This document shows positions 51,350 through 59,939 of a DNA stretch of 64,000 nt, piece by piece. This stretch comes from Streptomyces sp. SLBN-31 (GTDB lineage: Bacteria; Actinomycetota; Actinomycetes; Streptomycetales; Streptomycetaceae), in NCBI RefSeq assembly GCF_006715395.1, contig NZ_VFNC01000002.1:496001-560000 (forward strand), read 5' to 3'. Both the position numbers and the translations under genes were made by a program. The notes below the pieces were generated by a model. The model worked only from the letters and a program-made list of their open reading frames with translations. It was not told the DNA's origin and did no database searches. Positions within the stretch are counted from its first letter, which is position 1. Each line of letters starts with the position of its first letter.

Positions 51350-52252
51350 TCACGGCTCCTTCGTCTCGGATTCGAGTGACGTCCGGGTCGCCGCGCCGTA
51401 GACGCCGGGCTCGTCCTGAAGGATGACCCGGGTGAACTGGTAGCCGCGGACGGCGTTCTCCACGTCGCGGTCGAACGTGCCGTCGGCGGCACCGTCGTAG
51501 TAGCCGACCTGCCGCAGCCGCAGCTGCAGTTCGACGACTTCCGGCCCCTTGTCGCCGTTGCGGAGCACGGGTGGGCGGCCCCCGGACTCGCTCGGTGCGG
51601 GGGCGCCGGTGGCCGTGCCGGTGCCGGTGGGTGTCGCGCTCGGGGTGCCCGAGCCGGTGGGGGTGGCTGAGCCGCCGGTCGCGGAGGCGCTGGGTGAGGA
51701 ACTCGCTGTCGTGGACGGCTGTGCCGAGGACGCCGTGGTCGACGGCTGTGCGGAGGCCGACGCGCTTCCCGAGGGCCGCTGGTCCGGCAGGCCCGCCCGC
51801 ACGCCGTCCGACACGGCGTCCTTCCGCGCGGGGCTGTCGTACCAGAAGATGCCCCCGACGACTCCGCCCGTCACCACGACAGCCGCCGCGGCGCCCACGC
51901 CCGTCATCAGCAGTGCCCGGGAGCGTCGGCGGGCCGGGGCCGCGCCGGCCGGCGGCGGGGGCTGATCGACCGGCTCGGCGCCTGCCGTGAGCAGGTCGTC
52001 GAACTCCCCCGGAACGCCGGGGTGTTGCGCTGTCGCGTCGCCGCCGGACTCGTCGGCCGGTCCGGATACGACGTCGATCTCGACGTACGGCCGTATGCGC
52101 ACCGGGTCGAAGTCCTCAGCGGCCGCCGCCTCGGCCGTGCGCGTCTCGCTGCGGACATCGGCGGCGCGGACCGTGCAGGAGCAGGTCGGAGTGCCGTCCG
52201 CCGCACGGGGTTCGCCACACTCGGGGCAGCCGGGACCCGCCTGTTCACTCAC
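51350..52252 (-). CDS. Membrane-anchored peptidoglycan-binding protein with zinc-ribbon-like N-terminus
   Basis: This 300-residue protein begins with a zinc-ribbon-like CPEC...CSC cluster (residues about 9-27). A disordered acidic region, one membrane helix (ALLMTGVGAAAAVVVTGGVVGGIFWY), a Ser/Thr/Pro/Ala-rich linker with a repeated SAQPSTTAS unit, and a C-terminal peptidoglycan-binding domain (GPEVVELQLRLRQVGYYDGA and DVENAVRGYQFTRVIL) follow. The N-terminus would lie inside and the binding domain outside. GAGGAAG is seven bases before GTG 52252. It may link an intracellular signal to the wall. No kinase domain is present. Confidence 0.8.
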   Translation of the reverse strand: MSEQAGPGCPECGEPRAADGTPTCSCTVRAADVRSETRTAEAAAAEDFDPVRIRPYVEIDVVSGPADESGGDATAQHPGVPGEFDDLLTAGAEPVDQPPPPAGAAPARRRSRALLMTGVGAAAAVVVTGGVVGGIFWYDSPARKDAVSDGVRAGLPDQRPSGSASASAQPSTTASSAQPSTTASSSPSASATGGSATPTGSGTPSATPTGTGTATGAPAPSESGGRPPVLRNGDKGPEVVELQLRLRQVGYYDGAADGTFDRDVENAVRGYQFTRVILQDEPGVYGAATRTSLESETKEP

Positions 52253-52480
52253 ACGTGCTTCCTCTCCGTACCGGCTCCAGATCCTAGACAGGATTCCCAC
52301 ACGGAATCTTCAAGATCTCCCGGAACTCGGAAGGGGCACGTCCGGAGGGTCGAAAAACGGCCATGGCGTGAAGGCCCCGAGCGGGCCTGCCACCTGCACG
52401 GGGCGCCGCGACATCACGGGACGGCGGCGCCCACCGGCGGTCGGTGACGCTTAAACCTTTGGCCAGAACTTGCCTATGTG

Positions 52481-53107
52481 TTATTTTCGGGCGGCCGCGA
52501 ACGGTGTGAGCGCCGATGGGCGGATCCCGCTCAGCCCTTCCCACCGGGCTGCCGTCAGAACCGCGGCAGCGGCCCCGGTGCCGAGCACGGCGCCGGCGAT
52601 CACGTCGCCCGGGTAGTGGACGCCCGTGTGCACGCGCGAGTAGCCCACGGCGCAGGCCAGCAGGCCCAGGGGCAGGGTGGCCGCCGGGAACGCGGGGCCG
52701 ACGGCCGCGGCGAAGGCGACCGCCGAGGCCGTGTGCCCCGAGGGGAAGGAGGCGGATTCCGGCATGGGCACGTGCCGTCCGGGAAACGGCGAGTCCTCGG
52801 CGCGGTGGGGGCGCGGACGCCGCACCAGACGCTTGCCGAGCAGGTTGGCCGTCGCCGACGCGACGCCGATCGCAGCGACCCCGAGTGCCGCGGCCCGACG
52901 CGAGCTGCCCGGCCAGAGGGCGAGCGCTCCGGCGACCGCGAACGAGATCTTGGAGTGGTCGGCCGCCGCGGACAGCCGCCGCAGCGCGGCGTCCAGCGTG
53001 GGCGTACTGGTGACCGTCACGGCCTCGTAGAGCGCCTGGTCGAGGGCGGCGAGATCGTGCAGCAGTCCTCGCGGCACCCGTGGTTCGCGCGGCGGGCAGT
53101 CGGTCAT
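52481..53107 (-). CDS. PAP2-family phosphatase (second copy)
   Basis: This 208-residue membrane phosphatase shows the three PAP2 motifs: KRLVRRPRP, FPSGHTASAVAFAAAV, and SRVHTGVHYPGDVIAG. Start ATG 53107 has AGGAG seven bases upstream and overlaps the stop of the diacylglycerol-kinase-like gene (ATGA). The two are therefore translationally coupled; one phosphorylates and the other dephosphorylates a lipid. It ends with a TAA stop, PFAAARK. A paralogue is at 8559-9110. A role in undecaprenyl or phosphatidate recycling is likely but not shown. Confidence 0.85.
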   Translation of the reverse strand: MTDCPPREPRVPRGLLHDLAALDQALYEAVTVTSTPTLDAALRRLSAAADHSKISFAVAGALALWPGSSRRAAALGVAAIGVASATANLLGKRLVRRPRPHRAEDSPFPGRHVPMPESASFPSGHTASAVAFAAAVGPAFPAATLPLGLLACAVGYSRVHTGVHYPGDVIAGAVLGTGAAAAVLTAARWEGLSGIRPSALTPFAAARK

Positions 53108-54480
53108 CGCTGTGCTCCTGGTTCCTTTTCGCGTGGGTCGGGGTTTCGGTCGAAGGCGAGGCGCACCACTCGTCGCCAGTCGACGGACGGTGCGATGTAC
53201 GGGGCACCGGGGCGGTGTCTGGGCACACGTACCCGCAGGACGCCCGGCCGCACCCTGCACACCACAGGTGAGGGCATGGTGAGCGCCTCACCGTCCACGG
53301 CCACCGGGATGAGCTCGTCGTCGGACTCGATCACGACCCGGCGGGACGTCAGCGAGGTGATGCCACTGGCCCGCTCGCCCAGCAGCGCGAGTTCCGCGGC
53401 ACGTGCCGCGCTCTCCACCCGGACGGCGATCACACCGAGGCTGCCGGTGTCGAGCCGCGGCCTGCGTCCGACGCCGAGCGGATCGGCGCGGGCGTAGGGG
53501 TTGTTGCTGACGAGCACGGCCTGCGGGGCCTCGACGACCTCGTCGTCCGTCCGGGCGGTCAGCGAGGCCGCCGCGTCGCCGGTCAGCAGGTCCGGCAGCT
53601 GCTCGAGCGCCGTGGCCGCCTTGGCGTCCCGGTACTCCGGGCTCTGCACGATCTGCGCGTACGTCCCGAACGAGGCGGTGTTGACGAACGGCAGGCCGCC
53701 CACCTCCCCGAGGTCGACCCGGAGCTCCACACCGTCAGTGAGGGCGTCCAGGCTCTTCGCCGGATCGTCGCGGTCCAGGCCGAGGTCCATGGCGAAGTGG
53801 TTGCGCGTCCCGGCGGCCACGACCACGAACGGCAGCCCGTGCTCGGCGGCCACGCTCGCCACCAGGGCCTGGGTGCCGTCGCCGCCCGCGGCGCCGAGCA
53901 GGTCCGCGCCCTCGGCGACCGCCTGGTGGGCAAGCGCCACGGGGTCGGGGGCGGCGTCGAGGTCGAGGAGTATCACCCGGGCGCCCAGTGCCTCGGCCCG
54001 TTCCACCAGGCCGAACTGGCCGACCTTTCCACCCCCCGACCGGGGGTTCATGATCAGTACGGCGCGCCGGAACGGCCGGGCGGAGCGGTGGCGCATGCCG
54101 TGCGGTGAGCGCAGTCGGCGCAGGGCGCTTCTGGCACAGGCCACCGCGGTGGTCCACGCCGCCACGGCGGCCACGGCCACCACCCACAGGCCCGACACCG
54201 CGTACAGCACCAGGACGCCCACGGGGGCGCCGATCGCCAGCAGGGCGCCGCACAGGCGGGCCAGTCCGCGGTGCGCCAGGGCCCACCACAGGCCCGCACC
54301 GGCCAGGGCGAGCCCGGCGAGGCCCAGCAGAAGGATCAGCCACTGGCCGGCTCCGGCCAGTACGGCGGCGACCGCGCCGGCCACGCAGAGCAGGGCGAAC
54401 CGTGCCAGGGCGCGCGCCGACAGTGGCGTTCTGTCGGAGCCGTCCGGCTCCGCCGCACTCGTCGTTCGGGTCGCGTTCAA
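53104..54480 (-). CDS. Diacylglycerol/sphingosine kinase-like protein (DAGK catalytic domain)
   Basis: This 458-residue protein has three to four N-terminal membrane helices (FALLCVAGAVAAVLAGAG, and GALLAIGAPVGVLVLYAVSG). A lipid-kinase domain follows: AVLIMNPRSGGGKVGQF, LLGAAGGDGTQALVASVAAEH with the GGDGT nucleotide loop, and FGTYAQIVQSPEY. The end contains IPVAVDGEALTMPSPVVCRV. It would phosphorylate a lipid at the membrane. The TTG at 54480 has only a weak upstream site. It overlaps the PAP2 gene, which suggests control of one lipid pool by opposing activities. Confidence 0.85.
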   Translation of the reverse strand: MNATRTTSAAEPDGSDRTPLSARALARFALLCVAGAVAAVLAGAGQWLILLLGLAGLALAGAGLWWALAHRGLARLCGALLAIGAPVGVLVLYAVSGLWVVAVAAVAAWTTAVACARSALRRLRSPHGMRHRSARPFRRAVLIMNPRSGGGKVGQFGLVERAEALGARVILLDLDAAPDPVALAHQAVAEGADLLGAAGGDGTQALVASVAAEHGLPFVVVAAGTRNHFAMDLGLDRDDPAKSLDALTDGVELRVDLGEVGGLPFVNTASFGTYAQIVQSPEYRDAKAATALEQLPDLLTGDAAASLTARTDDEVVEAPQAVLVSNNPYARADPLGVGRRPRLDTGSLGVIAVRVESAARAAELALLGERASGITSLTSRRVVIESDDELIPVAVDGEALTMPSPVVCRVRPGVLRVRVPRHRPGAPYIAPSVDWRRVVRLAFDRNPDPREKEPGAQR

Positions 54481-54675
54481 TGTCGAATCCCGTCACGGCC
54501 GGATCGGACAGTCGTCGTCGAGCGGGTGAATGGCCTGCACCGCGAAGTGGATCAAGAATACAGGCCCGGGTGTTTGGGCCACGAGGCTATCCCGATTACC
54601 GGAACAGCTTGTTATGACCGCCGTCATGACAGATGCTGCCTCCTGGACGGCGCGGGCGAGCGGGAGGGACCGGCG

Positions 54676-55548
54676 ATGGTGACGATGGCGGCACGGGGCA
54701 TGTGGGAGCGGTACGAGCCGGTCCACGATCTCGTGTACTTCGCGCCCGAGGCCCGCCGGGCCGCGGACGAACTGGGGATGCGCGGGTTCTGGATGGGTTA
54801 CTTCGCGCTGCGCGCGGCGCCCCTGGGGCCGGTGCCCGCCCCGGTCGTCACCGCGTGCTTCTACGTCTTCCACCCCGACCGGGTGACGCGCGCCCTGCCG
54901 GACGCCTGGCGGTACGCCGCCCCGGGGGACGTCGTCGACGCGCGGGAGGGGGCGATGGACGCGGCGATGACGCGCCTGTTCGGCCCTGACGTCGTCTCCT
55001 CGGCGCGGATGACCGAAGCGGCGGACCTGGCGTGGCGGGCCGCCGAGGCCGCGGACACCGCCGGCCGGCCGCTGGCCGCCGCGAACCAGGCCCTCGACCG
55101 GCCCCGGCGGTCGTGTGCGCGGCTTTGGCAGGCCCTGACCACCCTGCGGGAGCACCGCGGGGACGGCCACGTCGCCACCCTGGTCGCCCACGGCGTCGGT
55201 CCCGTGGCGGCGATGGTGCTCAAGGCGGCCGCCGGGGAGTCCGACGCGGCGCTGCTCCGGGAGGGCCGAAAGTGGGACCAGACGGCCTGGCGTGCGGCCG
55301 AGACGGAGCTGCGGGAGCGCGGCTGGCTCGACGGGGCCGGGGCGCTGACCCCGGCGGGGGTCACGGGACGCGCGGCGATCGAGGCGCGGACCGACGCGGC
55401 GGCCGAAGGGCCGTGGAGGGCGCTCGGCCAGGACAACACCGCCCGCCTGACGGACCTGCTGGACCCATTGGCGGCCGCGGTCCGGAAGTCCGGCCTGCTC
55501 CCGGAGGGCAATCCGGTCGGGGTTCCGGACCCCGGAAGGGATGGGTGA
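54676..55548 (+). CDS. SCO6745-like family protein
   Basis: This 290-residue protein contains MWERYEPVHDLVYFAPEARR, GMRGFWMGYFALRAAPLGPV and ACFYVFHPDRVTRALPDAWR, matching the actinobacterial SCO6745 family of unknown function. In the second half, GRKWDQTAWRAAETELRERG and GWLDGAGALTPAGVTGRAAI resemble a winged-helix-like region. GGGAGGG lies seven bases before ATG 54676. It is divergent from the lipid-kinase operon. No enzymatic motif is evident. Confidence 0.85.
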   Translation: MVTMAARGMWERYEPVHDLVYFAPEARRAADELGMRGFWMGYFALRAAPLGPVPAPVVTACFYVFHPDRVTRALPDAWRYAAPGDVVDAREGAMDAAMTRLFGPDVVSSARMTEAADLAWRAAEAADTAGRPLAAANQALDRPRRSCARLWQALTTLREHRGDGHVATLVAHGVGPVAAMVLKAAAGESDAALLREGRKWDQTAWRAAETELRERGWLDGAGALTPAGVTGRAAIEARTDAAAEGPWRALGQDNTARLTDLLDPLAAAVRKSGLLPEGNPVGVPDPGRDG

Positions 55549-56395
55549 CGCTGCGCTGCCCGGGCCTGCGGCCGGGCGGGGTATCGCGGGGCCGTGAGGG
55601 GCCGGCATCCGCGCCTTCGGCGGCACGGACTTCGACCTGCGCGGTGCGCTGAAGTCCCTGGTCCGGGCGGCCACCGTGCCGACCGAGCAGGACTGTCCGC
55701 GTCACGGGTGCCGGCGTAGGGGACGGGCGGCGATGGGCGCGTGAGCGCCGGCCCTCGACCCGACGGTGCCGGGCTGCGACCCTGTGGTCCCCACGCGGCT
55801 GGGACGGCGCGTCGACCGCCGAACGGACACGTCCCCGCCGACACCCATGGCGCCCGCTCACCCCACGCGCTGCGCGAGGCGAACGGCTCGGCCACCCCGG
55901 CCGGCGCGTCCTCGCCCCACCGCGATGCCCCCGCCACACCGACCACCACACGGACACATGCCCCACCGCCGCCCAGGCCCACGGCACCCGCTCACCCCAA
56001 CACTATGCGCCCCCGCCACACCGACCACCGCACGGACACATGTCCCACCGCCGCGCAGGCCCATGGCACCCGCTCACCCCACCGCCACACGGACCACCCG
56101 ACGGGCACCTGCTCCACCGCGGCGACCGCAGCGCTTCGACCACCGCACGGACCAATGCCCCACCGCCGCCCAGGCCCACGGCGCCCGCTCAACCCAACAC
56201 TATGCGCCCCCGCCACGCCGACCACCGCACGGACCAATGCCCCACCGCCGCCCAGGCCCACGGCACCCGCTCACCCCACCACGACACCCCCGCCACACCG
56301 ACCACCCGACGGACACGGGCTCCACCGCGGCGACCGCAGTGCTTCGGCCGCCGCACGGGCACGTGCCCCGCCGCCGCCCTGAGGTGTCGGCCCCC
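55549..56395. repeat. C-rich tandem repeat array in a gene-free region
   Basis: No gene with start and bias occupies these 847 bases. From about 55835 to 56390 the plus strand is C-rich and built of repeated modules. CCCCCGCCACACCGACCACC recurs at 55928, 56010 and 56207 (the last with one substitution). CCCACCGCCGCCCAGGCCCA-type units follow each copy, with 82-base spacing between the first two pairs. A coding-like fragment (FGGTDFDLRGALKSLVRA) at about 55605-55670 precedes the array. The array may be a variable-number repeat, with a role in recombination or as a transcription barrier. Confidence 0.65.
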
Positions 56396-57592
56396 TCACA
56401 CCACCGTCGCGACCGTGGTGCGTTCGTGTTCGGACCAGGCTCGGTCGCGTAGGTCAGGGGAGAGCAGGAGTTCCACCGCCGTGCAGGCGAGTGCCTCCGT
56501 CGCCGCCAGCATCACGCGTCGGCCGCGGTCGGACGCCGCGGCGGCCGCGAACTCGGGGGTGTGGTCGGAGCCCTCCTCGCCCATGACGGCGACGAAGGGG
56601 TGGATCGCGGGAACGCGGCCGCTGACGTTGCCGATGTCGGAGGAGCCCAGGAAGACGCCGGGCTCGGGAGGCGTGAGCTCGATGCCCGCGCGGGAGAGGT
56701 GGTGGGCGAACCGTCCGGACAGCACACCGCTGTCGCGGAAGTGCTCGTAGCGGGGAGTGGCCCGCTCCACCGTCACGGTCGTGTCGGTCGCCCGGGCCAC
56801 GCCGTGCGCGCAGGTCAGCAGCTCGCCCGCGAGGTCCTCGAGCCCGGCGGTCGTCACGGCGCGCAGCCCGAAGAGTCCTTCGGCGTACACGGGGACGACG
56901 TTCGTCGCCCGGCCTCCGTCGGTGATGATGCCCTGGACGTGCGAGCCCTGCGGCAGCCGCCGCTCGACGACCGCGAGTGTGTTGAACAGCTGGATGAGCG
57001 CGGCCAGGGCGTCGATGCCCTCGGTGGGGTTGCCGGTGGGGTGCGCGGCACGCCCGTGGAAGCCGACGCGGTACTGCGCCTGGGCGGTCAGCGGCGCCCA
57101 CCGCCAGCTGTGGACCCCCGGATGGAACATCAGCGCGGCGTCGAGGTCGTCGAAGACGCCCGCGTCGGTCTCGATGACCTTTCCGCCCCCGCCCTCCTCG
57201 GCGGGGGTCCCCACGGCCCACACGGCACCGTCCCCTTCGGCCAGCACGGCCCTGGCCGCGAGGGCGGCTCCGAGACCGGCCGCGGCGATGAGGTTGTGGC
57301 CGCAGGCGTGCCCGAGGCCGGGCAGGGCGTCGTACTCGAGCAGCAGGGCCACGGCCGGCCGACGGGGCGTGCCTGACCGCGCCGCGAACGCGGTGGGCAG
57401 ACCGGCCAGGTCGCGCTCGACGGTGAACCCCTCGCGTGCGAGTTCCCCGCTCAGCAACTCGGCCGCCCGGTGTTCCGCGAACGCGTACTCGGGATTGCCG
57501 TGCAGCGTCTGCGCCGTCTCCCACAGCCGATCCGCCCGTACGGCCACCTCGCCCGCCACTCGTCCGACCGCCTCGTCCACAGCGTGCCCCAC
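56396..57592 (-). CDS. M20-family amidohydrolase/peptidase
   Basis: This 398-residue metal-dependent amidohydrolase resembles AbgB/aminoacylase-type M20D enzymes: VALLLEYDALPGLGHACGHN (metal His ligand), AVGTPAEEGGGGKVIE (catalytic Glu and metal Glu), FHPGVHSWRW, and FHGRAAHPTGNPTEGIDALA (dimerisation domain). A C-terminal IHPFVAVMGEEGSDHTPEFA has the last His ligand. It would cleave an N-acyl amino acid or aminobenzoyl-glutamate-like amide. The GTG at 57592 is chosen because GGGGAGG is five to six bases upstream. It is divergent from the hemerythrin gene. Confidence 0.87.
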   Translation of the reverse strand: MGHAVDEAVGRVAGEVAVRADRLWETAQTLHGNPEYAFAEHRAAELLSGELAREGFTVERDLAGLPTAFAARSGTPRRPAVALLLEYDALPGLGHACGHNLIAAAGLGAALAARAVLAEGDGAVWAVGTPAEEGGGGKVIETDAGVFDDLDAALMFHPGVHSWRWAPLTAQAQYRVGFHGRAAHPTGNPTEGIDALAALIQLFNTLAVVERRLPQGSHVQGIITDGGRATNVVPVYAEGLFGLRAVTTAGLEDLAGELLTCAHGVARATDTTVTVERATPRYEHFRDSGVLSGRFAHHLSRAGIELTPPEPGVFLGSSDIGNVSGRVPAIHPFVAVMGEEGSDHTPEFAAAAASDRGRRVMLAATEALACTAVELLLSPDLRDRAWSEHERTTVATVV

Positions 57593-57770
57593 GTCGGCCT
57601 CCCCTTCGCCCTCCGCGTCGATGTCGTGGGTCCGGGTTCCAAGGAGGAGGAACACCACACCAAGAGCACCGCTTCGGAAGCGGTGCGTTAGCTCCCCGGG
57701 TGCCAGGGCACTCGTCGGCCGTGGCGGATCCGGACCGGGAGCCGCCACTTCCTGGCTGGAGGTGAAGAGC

Positions 57771-58337
57771 ATGGGACACGGCGGAAACATCATCGACGAG
57801 CTGATGACCGACCATCGCGAGGTCGAGGAGATCTTCGGCCGGATCGAGGCCCTGCCGACCGGACACAAGGACCGGAAGGTGTACGCCGATCAGGCCACGA
57901 TGGAGTTGATACGGCACTCGGTCGCCGAGGAGGAGTACCTCTACCCGGCCGTGCGCGAGCACGTCGCGGGCGGGGACGCCATCGCGGACAAGGAGATCGA
58001 GGACCACTCCGAGGCCGAGCAGATCATGAAGGACCTGGAGAGCTGCGAGGCAGACCACGGTGAGTTCGACAGGCTCATCGGCAAGCTGATGACGGATGTC
58101 CGCGAACACATCGCCGACGAGGAGCAGAACCTCTTCCCCAAGCTGCGTGCCGCGTGTCCTCCGGACGCGCTGGACAAGCTCGGCGACAAGATCCGCACGG
58201 CCAAGAAGATGGCGCCGACCCGGCCGCACCCCTCCGCGCCGGACACCCCTCCGGCCAACAAGCTTCTGGCGCCGGGCGCGGGCCTGGTCGACCGGCTGCG
58301 CGACGCGCTCAGCGGCCGCGGCAAGCTCGACGACTGA
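57771..58337 (+). CDS. Hemerythrin-domain protein
   Basis: This 188-residue protein contains the HHE motifs of hemerythrin: IDELMTDHREVEEIFGRIE, RHSVAEEEYLYPAVREHV, EDHSEAEQIMKDLE, and TDVREHIADEEQNLFPKL, which bind a diiron site. A basic, Pro-rich C-terminus follows. It may carry oxygen, NO or iron, or sense redox; many streptomycetes have several. GGAGG is eight bases before ATG 57771. A long hairpin terminator follows. Confidence 0.9.
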   Translation: MGHGGNIIDELMTDHREVEEIFGRIEALPTGHKDRKVYADQATMELIRHSVAEEEYLYPAVREHVAGGDAIADKEIEDHSEAEQIMKDLESCEADHGEFDRLIGKLMTDVREHIADEEQNLFPKLRAACPPDALDKLGDKIRTAKKMAPTRPHPSAPDTPPANKLLAPGAGLVDRLRDALSGRGKLDD

Positions 58338-58354
58338 CACAAGCCGCGCCGCGT

Positions 58355-58401
58355 CACACCCCTGGGGCCCGCCGAACGATCGGCGGGCCCCCAGGGGTGT
58401 G
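58355..58401. terminator. Bidirectional hairpin terminator between convergent genes
   Basis: CACACCCCTGGGGCCCGCCGA pairs with TCGGCGGGCCCCCAGGGGTGTG as a 21-base stem with one bulge around a 4-base ACGA loop. It separates the hemerythrin gene from the minus-strand gene ending at 58412 and could stop transcripts from both sides. Confidence 0.8.
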
Positions 58402-58411
58402 CTCCGCGCTC

Positions 58412-58936
58412 TCAGGCGATGAGGGCCCGGCCGGGCTTCAGCAGGTCCACGAGCTGGTCCTGGTGGAGCGAGGCGACGGGAGCGAGCAGATCCGGGTGCC
58501 GCAGGAGTGCCGCGGCACGCCGGTCGGTGGCGTCGGGCGCGGTGAGACGGCGGAAGCGGACCGGTGTGCCGGCCGCGTGGCTGCCCTCGGTGAGCGCGGT
58601 CACCGCGAGGCCGGCCAGTTCCGGGTCGGTCAGCAGGGAGGCCGCCCAGCTCGCCACGACCTCGTCGACCCAGGTGCGCCAGGCGTGGACGTCGTCGGAG
58701 TGCGTGTCGGCGTCCGCGCCGGTGATCCAGTCGAGCCGGGCGGATCCGCCGGGGCCCGCGATGCCGACGAGCGCGGCGTCCGTCGGGGTGGGATAGCGCA
58801 GCCAGGCGGCGACCGTCACGGCCTGGCGGGCCTGGACCTCGCACAGCGCCGAGGCCAGCGCGCCGCCGCTTGCCGGGTAGGCGCGCGTGAGCCATTCCGC
58901 GGTCGCGGCGATGAGCGGGGAGAGGTCAGTGAGCAC
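58412..58936 (-). CDS. Hypothetical protein (174 aa)
   Basis: This 174-residue, mostly helical protein starts at GTG 58936, the first start with good codon bias. It contains LTDLSPLIAATAEWLTRAYP, WITGADADTHSDDVHAWR and GRALIA at the end. No domain is recognised. A strong ribosome binding site is absent. The gene is convergent with the hemerythrin gene. Confidence 0.6.
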   Translation of the reverse strand: MLTDLSPLIAATAEWLTRAYPASGGALASALCEVQARQAVTVAAWLRYPTPTDAALVGIAGPGGSARLDWITGADADTHSDDVHAWRTWVDEVVASWAASLLTDPELAGLAVTALTEGSHAAGTPVRFRRLTAPDATDRRAAALLRHPDLLAPVASLHQDQLVDLLKPGRALIA

Positions 58937-59138
58937 TGCTGGCCGTCCGTACTGCGAGGGAGCTGTGCGAAGACGGTAACGTGCGGCCCCGCTACGACGA
59001 CATGCCTCTCGGCCGCCCGGACGCGTGGGATCGGCCACACCCCTCCACGCCGGTCGGCGCACGTGCCGGCCACCGGACGCGGCGAAGGCCCGGCGCCGCG
59101 GGGTGCACGGCGTCCGGGCCCGGTGCGGGCGGCGGTGA

Positions 59139-59375
59139 TCAGCCGCCGTTGAGGCGTGCGCGCAGCAGGTTCTTGCCCAGTTCCGCGCCCTTGCGGCTGT
59201 CCGCCTGCGCCTTGCGGAACAGGTCGGCCACCTCACTGTCCTTCTCGCGCTCGGCGTCCTGGATGTAGCTCTCCAGGCGCAGGGCGTTGCTCAGGCATGC
59301 CTCGACGTACCAGATGAGGTTGTAGTCCTTGTCCGGCGTACCGGTCACGCCGCCGGTCTCCGTGCTGCTGGTCAT
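59139..59375 (-). CDS. Hypothetical small protein (78 aa)
   Basis: This 78-residue protein (MTSSTETGGVTGTPDKDYNL) has a helical core (VEACLSNALRLESYIQDAER, then KAQADSRKGAELGK). It resembles a streptomycete family of small proteins of unknown function, often near stress genes. GGAGGAGG lies seven bases before ATG 59375. It is monocistronic. The acidic/basic helix suggests oligomerisation. Confidence 0.75.
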   Translation of the reverse strand: MTSSTETGGVTGTPDKDYNLIWYVEACLSNALRLESYIQDAEREKDSEVADLFRKAQADSRKGAELGKNLLRARLNGG

Positions 59376-59437
59376 GAGGGCCCTCCTCCAGCGGTTGTCG
59401 TTCCGGAGAGTCCGAGTACCCGTCCCGCGCCGGGCAA

Positions 59438-59878
59438 TCAGCCGACGTCCCACAGGAAACGGTGCGTGTGGATGCCGAAGTACGGGAACGACTGGATCTG
59501 CCGGACGCCCTCGACGGGCCGTACGACGTCGTTGACGAAGTCGAGGAGTTCGCGCGGGCCGGGGGCGACCACTTCGGCGAACAGGTCGAAGCCGCCGGAG
59601 GTCAGCACCGCGTAGACGACCTCGTCACGGCGGGCCAGTTCGTCGGCGACCGCGCGCGGGTCGCCGTCCACGGCGATGCCGAGCAGCGCCATGGCCTGCC
59701 CGCCCATGGCCATCGGGTCGGTGACGCCCACGACTTGGACGGTCCTGGTGTCCAGCAGGCGCTGCAGGCGCTGGCGGGCCGCCGACGCCGACAGGCCGAC
59801 CTTGGGGCCGAGGTCCGCGTAGGCGATACGGCCGTCGGTCTGCAGTTCGCGCAGGATGGCCCGGTCGATCTCGTCCAC
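59438..59878 (-). CDS. Lrp/AsnC-family transcriptional regulator
   Basis: This 146-residue regulator has an N-terminal AsnC-type HTH (IDRAILRELQTDGRIAYADL, and GLSASAARQRLQRL). A RAM ligand-binding domain follows (ALLGIAVDGDPRAVADELAR, VLTSGGFDLFAEVVAPG). It lies 61 bases downstream of the class-III aminotransferase gene on the same strand, suggesting it controls that amino-acid pathway. Start GTG 59878 has GAGG nearby. Confidence 0.9.
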   Translation of the reverse strand: MDEIDRAILRELQTDGRIAYADLGPKVGLSASAARQRLQRLLDTRTVQVVGVTDPMAMGGQAMALLGIAVDGDPRAVADELARRDEVVYAVLTSGGFDLFAEVVAPGPRELLDFVNDVVRPVEGVRQIQSFPYFGIHTHRFLWDVG

Positions 59879-59939
59879 GTTCCTCGTTCTCCCTCGTCCG
59901 GTCGTTTCGTCCGACCCTATGCGCGGTGACCGCGCGGGC

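Noticed and set aside
55741..56452. Pro/His-rich reading frames across the repeat array
   Set aside because: All frames are open because the DNA lacks A/T; there is no ribosome binding site and the periodicity is that of the DNA repeat.
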